DNA of 5,019 bases from positions 1 through 5,019 of the forward strand of contig JAMDBC010000093.1 of NCBI GenBank assembly GCA_023484185.1, read 5' to 3'. Shown piece by piece: positions 1 to 5,019 of the stretch; position 1 is the stretch's first letter, and every line of letters starts with the position of its first letter. The DNA comes from Chloroflexota bacterium (GTDB lineage: Bacteria; Chloroflexota; Anaerolineae; Anaerolineales; Villigracilaceae). Made by a program: the position numbers and the translations under genes. The notes below the pieces were generated by a model, which saw only the letters and a program-made list of their open reading frames with translations, had not been told where the DNA came from and did no database searches.

Positions 1-324
1 GCGCATGTTATCTTCCATGTCGAGAAAGATCAACAGGCCGGAAGAGACCGCCTGCAAGACAATAAAATAGATTATTCCGGGCAAAGGTTGGGTGAGATAA
101 GGGGAGAAAAGATTTAGCACATTCACAAACGACATGCCCTTGTCGTAGAACGCGCCGCTGAAAAACTGTGGCAAAAACTGAAATAATGAAAGCAATGTAG
201 TCAGGATATAAATTGAGAGAACCACCCACGATAGGATGCGCGACACATTCGCCAGACGTAAAACAGCGTCGCGTTCAAAATATGTCCCGGCAAAGTCCGT
301 TTTGGATTCGTTGGTATCGGTCAT
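1..324 (-). CDS. Hypothetical two-helix membrane protein, 3' end cut by window edge
   Basis: The reading frame is open from an ATG at 324 to the left edge, giving 108 residues with no stop, so the C-terminus is missing. I do not recognise the family. The N-terminus (about residues 1-28) is polar and presumably cytoplasmic, with no signal peptide. Two hydrophobic stretches look like membrane helices: about 29-53 (starting SRILSWVVLSIYIL) and about 83-101 (GIIYFIVLQAV, then GLLIFL). A loop of about 30 residues lies between them, and a charged DMEDNMR follows the second helix. The start is supported by a strong Shine-Dalgarno, AAAAGGAGC (331-339), with 7 nt between GGAG and the ATG, and by a promoter just upstream. 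The gene is divergent from glnS. Its role cannot be inferred from what is visible. Confidence 0.8.
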   Translation of the reverse strand, partial: MTDTNESKTDFAGTYFERDAVLRLANVSRILSWVVLSIYILTTLLSLFQFLPQFFSGAFYDKGMSFVNVLNLFSPYLTQPLPGIIYFIVLQAVSSGLLIFLDMEDNMR

Positions 325-341
325 TGAATAGCTCCTTTTAC

Positions 342-368
342 GTGACCAAATTATAAAGCAGTTATAAT
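342..368 (+). promoter_or_regulatory. glnS: Possible glnS promoter with a perfect -10 box and weak -35
   Basis: A perfect TATAAT lies at 363-368 on the plus strand. The best -35 match, GTGACC (342-347, 4 of 6), is only 15 bp upstream, which is short, so the -35 is doubtful or an activator may be needed. Transcription would start near 375 and give glnS a leader of about 115 nt. The leader (375-489) shows only short imperfect repeats; I recognise no riboswitch, T-box or attenuator in it. Confidence 0.4.
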
Positions 369-369
369 T
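349..369. repeat. Perfect 8-bp inverted repeat spanning two divergent -10 boxes
   Basis: The sequence reads AATTATAA - AGCAG - TTATAATT, two perfectly complementary 8-bp arms around a 5-bp centre. Each arm contains a TATAAT read outward on its own strand, so the palindrome may arise simply from two back-to-back -10 elements. It could also serve as an operator for a dimeric regulator controlling both genes, but no regulator gene is visible in the window. Confidence 0.7.
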
Positions 370-379
370 GGCACGGCAA
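350..379 (-). promoter_or_regulatory. Sigma-70-type promoter for the leftward membrane-protein gene
   Basis: On the minus strand a -35-like TTGCCG (379-374, 4 of 6 consensus bases) is followed by an 18-bp spacer and a perfect TATAAT -10 box (355-350). Transcription would begin near 343, leaving a leader of about 20 nt that contains the AAAAGGAGC ribosome site and then the ATG at 324. Spacing and position fit well; no expression evidence is available. Confidence 0.6.
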
Positions 380-489
380 ACGAAAAACTCCATCCGGCGC
401 GGAAAAGTTCCCGAAGCGGAATCCGGTTTACGGTCCCGAAAAAGAAGCGGCTTTACATCCGCATCACAAAACACAAAGGTACATTCATC

Positions 490-2163
490 ATGAGTCCCGA
501 AGAAAACAAACCCACCGATTTCATTCGCGAGGCTGTCGCAGAAGATTTGAAGAGCGGACGCTTCGACCACGTCCGCACGCGCCTGCCGCCTGAGCCGAAC
601 GGTTATTTGCACATCGGTCACGTCAAAGCTTTCATGATTGATTATCTAATCGCGAAGGAAAATGGCGGCGAGTTGATTTTGCGTTTCGATGACACCAACC
701 CGGCCAAGGAAGAGACGGAGTACGTGGATGCCATCGAAGACGATGCGCGCTGGCTGGGCATCGAATGGGTGAAGGTAACGTACGCATCGGACTATTTTGA
801 TGAGCTTTATTCATGGGCAGTGAAACTTATCAAGATGGGCAAAGCCTATGTGGACGATCAATCGCCGGATGAAGTCAGCGCCAATCGCGGCACACTCACT
901 GAGCCTGGAAAAAATTCTCCGTTCCGCGATCGTTCGGTGGAAGAAAATTTGGATCTGCTCGAACGCATGAAGAACGGTGAATTTCCCGATGGATCACGCA
1001 TCCTGCGTGCCAAGATCGACATGGCGCATCCGAACATCAACATGCGCGACCCGGCCATGTATCGCATCATCCACGAACCAGCCCATCATCGTACAGGAAG
1101 AAAATGGAAAATCTATCCGATGTACGATTGGGCGCACGGACAGAACGATTCGATGGAAGGTATCACCCATTCACTGTGCTCACTCGAATACGAAAACCAT
1201 CGCCCGCTTTATGAATGGTTCCCTGAACAACTCGGCGTGTGGAAGCCGCGACAAATCGAATTCGCGCGTTTGAATATGACTTACACAGTCATGAGCAAGC
1301 GCAAACTTCGCCACCTGGTGGAAGAGAAACATGTCAGCGGTTGGGATGATCCGCGCATGCCCACCTTGCGAGCCATGCGCCGACGCGGCTACACCGCCGA
1401 AGCGATTCTCGATTTCATCACGCGCGTTGGCGTGGCAAAAAATTATAGCGTCAGCGATGTAGCGTTGCTCGAGTCTTGCGTGCGCGAAGATTTAAATAAA
1501 CACGCGCTGCGCCGCATGGCTGTGCTGCATCCACTCAAAGTTGTGATCGATAATTATCCAGAAAATCAAACTGAGGAGATGGATGCGGTCAATAACCCTG
1601 AAGACCCGAACGCTGGTACGCGCAAAATCCCGTTCTCCAAAATCCTTTACATCGAGCAGGATGATTTCCGCGAAACGCCGCCGCCCAAATATTATCGTCT
1701 CTACCCCGGCAACGAGGTCCGCTTGCGTTATGCATATTTCATCAAGTGCACGCACGTTGTCAAAGATGCGAACGGCGGGATCGTAGAAGTCCATGCCACG
1801 TATGATCCGGCCACGCAAGGCGGCGACGCGCCCGATGGACGCAAAGTCAAATCCACCATCCATTGGGTTTCCGCCGCGCACGCCAAGCCAGCCGAGATCC
1901 GCATGTATGATCGTCTTTTCACCAAGGAAGATCCCGAGGAAGGTGAAGAAGGATTCCTGGGATGTATCAATCCGAACTCGCTGACCGTTCTTACCGGATA
2001 TGTGGAACCGCATCTCTCCGCCCCGAAAGCGGGTGACCGTTTCCAATTCGAACGCCAGGGATATTTCTGCGCCGACCCCGACACCACACCTGATAAGCCT
2101 TTCTTCAATCTGACGGTTGGATTAAGAGATTCATGGACCAAGATCGAGAAGTCTCAAAAATAA
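490..2163 (+). CDS. glnS: Glutamine--tRNA ligase (GlnRS), full length
   Basis: Class I aminoacyl-tRNA synthetase that attaches glutamine to tRNA(Gln) using ATP in the cytoplasm. The 557-residue product matches E. coli GlnRS (about 554) nearly end to end. Residues 33-44 carry [12 protein letters not shown], including the HIGH motif (41-44), followed by RFDDTNP (65-71). The KMSKS equivalent is MSKRK (268-272). YPMYD (209-213) and HSLCSLE (227-233) match the E. coli Tyr211/Cys229 pocket region, and GWDDPRMPT (284-292) is conserved. This identifies it as GlnRS rather than GluRS. The catalytic domain spans about 26-335 and the beta-barrel anticodon-binding domains about 345-550, with HWVSAAHA near residue 460. 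ATG 490 is the only in-frame start after the stop at 343-345; it has a modest AAAGGT (475-480) 9 nt upstream. Transcription likely ends at the hairpin at 2181-2217. Confidence 0.98.
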   Translation: MSPEENKPTDFIREAVAEDLKSGRFDHVRTRLPPEPNGYLHIGHVKAFMIDYLIAKENGGELILRFDDTNPAKEETEYVDAIEDDARWLGIEWVKVTYASDYFDELYSWAVKLIKMGKAYVDDQSPDEVSANRGTLTEPGKNSPFRDRSVEENLDLLERMKNGEFPDGSRILRAKIDMAHPNINMRDPAMYRIIHEPAHHRTGRKWKIYPMYDWAHGQNDSMEGITHSLCSLEYENHRPLYEWFPEQLGVWKPRQIEFARLNMTYTVMSKRKLRHLVEEKHVSGWDDPRMPTLRAMRRRGYTAEAILDFITRVGVAKNYSVSDVALLESCVREDLNKHALRRMAVLHPLKVVIDNYPENQTEEMDAVNNPEDPNAGTRKIPFSKILYIEQDDFRETPPPKYYRLYPGNEVRLRYAYFIKCTHVVKDANGGIVEVHATYDPATQGGDAPDGRKVKSTIHWVSAAHAKPAEIRMYDRLFTKEDPEEGEEGFLGCINPNSLTVLTGYVEPHLSAPKAGDRFQFERQGYFCADPDTTPDKPFFNLTVGLRDSWTKIEKSQK

Positions 2164-2180
2164 CAATTTATTCAACAGGC

Positions 2181-2217
2181 AATAAATTGCCCAAGCTGAT
2201 CGCTTGGGCAATTTATT
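2181..2217. terminator. Intrinsic terminator shared by convergent glnS and peptidase operon
   Basis: Perfect 16-bp inverted repeat, AATAAATTGCCCAAGC (2181-2196) and its complement (2202-2217), around a 5-nt TGATC loop. The GC-rich inner stem is flanked by A/T-rich outer pairs. Rightward, the stem runs into a T-rich tract up to about 2224, a classic rho-independent form for glnS, whose stop is 17 nt before the repeat. Leftward, the outer stem itself ends in ATTTATT, so it can also stop the minus-strand operon, whose last stop codon is at 2236-2238. The lack of a longer T-run leftward makes that direction less certain. Confidence 0.88.
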
Positions 2218-2235
2218 TATTTTGCCGCACAATTA

Positions 2236-3594
2236 TTATTTTGCAAATTCGTTGATGATACGCGCCATGTGACGAGCGTGCTTCAGATACAAATCAATTC
2301 GAACATTTTCGTTGGGGGCGTGAGCACGCGTATCCGGGTGGCCGATGCCTCCGGTCGCGACGGGCAGGCCCAGGTCATGCACGAACGGATGACTTGGTCC
2401 CGATCCGCCTATCATTGGCACCAGTTGCATAGGCATCTCATAGACTTCTTCCGCTGTGCAGGCAACCAATTGAATGAACGGATCATCCGGGTCGGTGCGG
2501 GCGGCCGCATCGCCACCGAGATCAGTGATCTGCACATCGCTGAACCCTTGCGCGTCCAAATGTGCGCGCAGTTTTTTGCGAATATCTTTCGGGTCTTGTC
2601 CGACCACAAGGCGGAAGTCAACTTTAGCAGAGGCGCGGGCGGGCAAAACTGTCTTTGAACCGGGACCTTGATAACCGGAAGTCAATCCGCAAATTGTGCA
2701 GGTGGGAGTGAAGACTTCTTCGATTCGTAAATCCACGCCGCCGGTCAGTCCTTTGATAAACTTCCTGACACCATACATGGACTTGTATTCATCGGCCACA
2801 TCAGGCAACGCGGACATAAGTTCCCGATCACGTGCCGACAGCGGCTGGATTCCATCATAGAAGCCGGGAATCGAGATCCGCTCGTCCTCCCCTTTCAGCG
2901 TGTTCAATGCCCAGACCAATCTCCACGCCGCGTTGGGAAAGATCGAACCGCCTAAACCAGAATGAACATCTATACTGGCCGTCTCAACGCTTAACTCGAC
3001 ATAACAAATACCGCGCAGGCCGAGGTATTGCATCGGCGTTTCGTGAGAGTTCACACCGCCGAATTCCCACATGCAGGCATCGGCTTTCAAGCGATCCTTG
3101 TTTTTCAAAATGTAATCGTAAAGATGGACACTGCTGGTCTCTTCTTCGCCCTCAATAATAAATTTGATGGCGCACGGAAGCTCGCCCTGCGCATCAAGCA
3201 ACGCATCAATGGCGAAGAGACGCGATGTGATGTGGCCTTTGTCGTCGCTCACGCCGCGGCCATAAAGTTTTCCATCGCGCAGGCTCGGCTCGAACGGAGG
3301 CGTTTCCCATAATTCCAACGGCTCAGGCGGCTGAACATCGTAATGGTTATAGATCAACAGAGTCTTATCCGATTTGCCTTTGCGTTCAGCAAAGACAACC
3401 GGCGCGCCCTCGGTGTCCATGATCTCAACTTTGAAGCCGCGTGCTTTGAGCATCCCGCCAACCAACGCCGCGCATTCCTTCATCCCTAAATTCTGCGCGC
3501 CAACGCTGGGCTGTGCGACCAATTTAGATAACTCGGCAATGCTCCTGTTAAGATTCTTTTCAAGATAAGCGTCAACCTTTTTATAATCGGCCAT
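2236..3594 (-). CDS. M20-family zinc metallopeptidase (CNDP/PepV-like dipeptidase)
   Basis: A 452-residue cytoplasmic enzyme, without signal peptide, of the M20 dipeptidase group that includes human CNDP2; likely a di- or oligopeptide hydrolase with two Zn (or Mn) ions. By alignment to CNDP2 by eye: His84 and catalytic Asp86 in NHYDVQP; bridging Asp117 in GRGVSDDKG; general base Glu151 and ligand Glu152 in EGEEETSS; Glu177 in WEFGG at the position of the usual Asp ligand; His425 in AHAPNEN. The dimerisation-domain His is His211 in VHSGLGGSIFPN, and the lid domain spans about 193-320. The length is typical. It is the last gene of a leftward cluster, 9 nt after the VTT gene, with an AGGAG 6 nt before the ATG. 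Exact substrate (dipeptide, acyl-amino acid, succinyl compound) cannot be told from sequence. Confidence 0.95.
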   Translation of the reverse strand: MADYKKVDAYLEKNLNRSIAELSKLVAQPSVGAQNLGMKECAALVGGMLKARGFKVEIMDTEGAPVVFAERKGKSDKTLLIYNHYDVQPPEPLELWETPPFEPSLRDGKLYGRGVSDDKGHITSRLFAIDALLDAQGELPCAIKFIIEGEEETSSVHLYDYILKNKDRLKADACMWEFGGVNSHETPMQYLGLRGICYVELSVETASIDVHSGLGGSIFPNAAWRLVWALNTLKGEDERISIPGFYDGIQPLSARDRELMSALPDVADEYKSMYGVRKFIKGLTGGVDLRIEEVFTPTCTICGLTSGYQGPGSKTVLPARASAKVDFRLVVGQDPKDIRKKLRAHLDAQGFSDVQITDLGGDAAARTDPDDPFIQLVACTAEEVYEMPMQLVPMIGGSGPSHPFVHDLGLPVATGGIGHPDTRAHAPNENVRIDLYLKHARHMARIINEFAK

Positions 3595-3600
3595 GATATT

Positions 3601-3606
3601 CTCCTA
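3601..3606 (-). promoter_or_regulatory. Ribosome site of peptidase overlapping upstream stop codon
   Basis: On the minus strand TAGGAG (3606-3601) contains both the TAG stop of the VTT gene (3606-3604) and the AGGAG Shine-Dalgarno of the peptidase (3605-3601), 6 nt before its ATG. A ribosome terminating on the first gene is therefore sitting on the initiation site of the next, which suggests translational coupling. Confidence 0.75.
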
Positions 3607-4191
3607 TTTCATAAATAAATTAGTGAGCCAATTGATCGAATATGCACCAGCATAAGCAAACATCGCCATCTTGATAATTTGTCCGATCCAGCAAAAGATC
3701 AGAAATTTCCAGAACGGCATTTTAGAGATACCAGCGACCACCCCGGCCACATCAAAGAATGGATTAGGAATCGCGGAGAACACAAGAATAGCCCAGCCGC
3801 CATATTTCTTGACCCAGGGCTGGATGCGGTTAAATAAATCCGTTTTCTCAACGACAGCTTGTCCGCTAAACCCGGCGAGATAGCCGGTGAGTTCACCCAA
3901 AGCGCCGCCAGTTCCGGCCGCGAGAGCAATTCCAAGCGGATTAAAGATGCTGCCCATCGCAAAGACAACCGCCACACCCGGTGCGGGAAGAAAGACAGTC
4001 GCGTTTGCCAACAGTGTTATCAGGAATATACCGGGATAACCGTACGCGGCAAAATCCTTGACGTGGTCGCGAATGCTGTAGATATAAATTGTGATGCCGA
4101 TAACCACCAGTAAAGCAAGGACACGCAAAATATTCGTCAAAAGAGTTGAACGTTCGAATTTTTCAGCATCCAAACCCTTCTGAGAATCCAT
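3604..4191 (-). CDS. VTT/DedA-like (SNARE-associated) integral membrane protein
   Basis: A 195-residue inner-membrane protein of the VTT (PF09335, formerly SNARE_assoc) superfamily. Relatives include DedA-family transporters and flippases for lipid carriers, but the substrate here is unknown. Hydrophobic segments lie at about 16-40, 51-80, 83-107, 132-155 and 160-185. Family-like features are FLPAPGVAVVFAMG (67-80, re-entrant region), GALGELTGYLAG (96-107, with Glu100) and KYGGWAILVFSAIPNPFFD (129-147) followed by GVVAGISKMPFWKF. The arginine usual before the proline in the last motif is Ser139, a departure from classical DedA proteins. ATG 4191 was preferred over an in-frame ATG at 4236 because it has AGGTGGAG (4207-4200) ideally placed; the longer form (210 residues) would overlap the isomerase gene by 23 nt and lacks a ribosome site. 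It lies between the isomerase and the peptidase in one cluster. Confidence 0.88.
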   Translation of the reverse strand: MDSQKGLDAEKFERSTLLTNILRVLALLVVIGITIYIYSIRDHVKDFAAYGYPGIFLITLLANATVFLPAPGVAVVFAMGSIFNPLGIALAAGTGGALGELTGYLAGFSGQAVVEKTDLFNRIQPWVKKYGGWAILVFSAIPNPFFDVAGVVAGISKMPFWKFLIFCWIGQIIKMAMFAYAGAYSINWLTNLFMK

Positions 4192-4199
4192 TGTTTCTT

Positions 4200-4207
4200 C
4201 TCCACCT
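4200..4207 (-). promoter_or_regulatory. Ribosome binding site that sets the VTT protein start
   Basis: AGGTGGAG on the minus strand, with 8 nt between GGAG and the ATG at 4191, is a close match to the anti-Shine-Dalgarno. The upstream in-frame ATG at 4236 is preceded by CGTGAAGATCCTGC, which has no comparable site. This decides the shorter start. Confidence 0.7.
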
Positions 4208-4213
4208 GATCGC

Positions 4214-4723
4214 TTATTCTTCTTCGATTGTGACATGCAGGATCTTCACGCCCGGATATTCAGGCCGCATTGGGTCGCGCGGCGGGATGGACATGAGTAC
4301 GTCCATGCCTTCGACAACCCGTCCGAAAATGCTGTGCTTGTCGTCAAGCCACGGCGTGGCAACGTGAGTAATGAAAAATTGTGAACCGTTTGTGCCGGGG
4401 CCGGCATTTGCCATCGAGAGCATACCGCCTTTATCGTGTTTCAGACCCGGATGGAATTCGTCTCCAAATTTGTAGCCGGGGCCGCCGGAACCTTTTCCGG
4501 TTGGGTCGCCGCCCTGTACCATAAAGTCTGCGATCACGCGATGAAAGATGATGCCATCATAAAAACCTTCGCGTGAAAGAAAAACAAAGTTGTTCACGGT
4601 CTTTGGAGCTTTGTCAGCGAAGAGTTCGATGACCATTGTCCCTTTCTCGGTTTCCATGTGAGCCTTGTATTTTTTCTTCGGATCAATAATCATTGCGGGT
4701 GGGGTATTCCATTGTTTTGCCAT
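4214..4723 (-). CDS. Cyclophilin-type peptidyl-prolyl cis-trans isomerase, cytosolic
   Basis: A 169-residue cyclophilin that catalyses cis-trans isomerisation of X-Pro bonds during protein folding. Active-site residues are all present by comparison with human cyclophilin A: Arg62 in FHRVI, Phe67/Met68/Gln70 in FMVQGGDP, Ala105/Asn106 in MANAGPG, Gln115 and Phe117 in NGSQFFIT, and His130 in [11 protein letters not shown]. Trp125, the counterpart of the cyclosporin-contacting Trp121, is kept. A short polar extension (about residues 1-22, [20 protein letters not shown]...) precedes the first strand and is not a signal peptide, so the enzyme should act in the cytoplasm. The start has TAAGGAG (4735-4729) 5 nt before the ATG. 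It follows udk by 25 nt and precedes the VTT gene by 22 nt, consistent with one operon. Confidence 0.96.
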   Translation of the reverse strand: MAKQWNTPPAMIIDPKKKYKAHMETEKGTMVIELFADKAPKTVNNFVFLSREGFYDGIIFHRVIADFMVQGGDPTGKGSGGPGYKFGDEFHPGLKHDKGGMLSMANAGPGTNGSQFFITHVATPWLDDKHSIFGRVVEGMDVLMSIPPRDPMRPEYPGVKILHVTIEEE

Positions 4724-4748
4724 GTTCTCTCCTTACGTGTATATAAAA

Positions 4749-5019
<271 letters not shown>

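Noticed and set aside
8..229. A 73-codon minus-strand frame starting MGGSLNLYPDY
   Set aside because: It is in a different frame from the membrane protein that begins at 324 with a good promoter and ribosome site, and is a shadow of it.
375..489. Possible T-box or other tRNA-sensing leader ahead of glnS
   Set aside because: No T-box sequence, terminator or strong stem is visible; only short imperfect repeats such as CCCGAA and GAAGCGG occur twice.
1492..2141. Long open frames antisense to glnS (1492-2046 and 1728-2141)
   Set aside because: They lie wholly opposite the conserved C-terminal domain of glnS, have no recognisable domain, and arise from the codon pattern of the real gene.
2269..3568. 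Plus-strand open frames opposite the M20 peptidase
   Set aside because: All sit inside the conserved peptidase, show no domain of their own, and lack convincing ribosome sites.
4192..4236. Longer N-terminus for the VTT protein from ATG 4236
   Set aside because: It would overlap the isomerase gene by 23 nt and has no ribosome site, while ATG 4191 has a near-ideal one; the extra residues are polar and low in information.

Overview
The window reads as an ordinary chromosomal segment of a free-living bacterium. It has about 50% G+C, tight gene packing and canonical Shine-Dalgarno sites. The style of the proteins (a dinuclear-zinc M20 peptidase with a 'WEFGG' ligand motif, a VTT-domain protein with 'FSAIPNPFFD', a cytosolic cyclophilin with a short N-terminal extension) fits a Chloroflexota bacterium, perhaps an Anaerolineae member. 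That placement is an impression from protein style, not a tested assignment. No mobile element, CRISPR array, tRNA or rRNA was seen.

Layout. Positions 1-324 (minus) hold the N-terminal 108 residues of an unrecognised membrane protein that runs off the left edge. It is divergent from glnS (490-2163, plus), a full-length glutaminyl-tRNA synthetase. The 165-bp space between them carries a compact divergent promoter region whose two TATAAT boxes form the arms of a perfect 8-bp inverted repeat (349-369). glnS converges on a four-gene minus-strand cluster. The two transcription units share one strong hairpin terminator with a perfect 16-bp stem at 2181-2217.

The minus-strand cluster, in transcription order, is: udk (uridine kinase, C-terminal 89 residues only, entering from the right edge), a cyclophilin-type peptidyl-prolyl isomerase (4214-4723), a VTT/DedA-like membrane protein (3604-4191) and an M20-family metallopeptidase (2236-3594). 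Gaps are 25, 22 and 9 nt, so a single transcript is likely. The last junction looks translationally coupled, because the peptidase Shine-Dalgarno overlaps the stop codon of the gene before it. No shared pathway is evident: nucleoside salvage, protein folding, a membrane protein and peptide hydrolysis look like a housekeeping operon of convenience.

I did not find a new biological system here. The points worth a second look are the back-to-back promoter palindrome, the divergent membrane protein of unknown function, the missing signature arginine in the VTT protein, and the Asp-to-Glu metal ligand in the peptidase.
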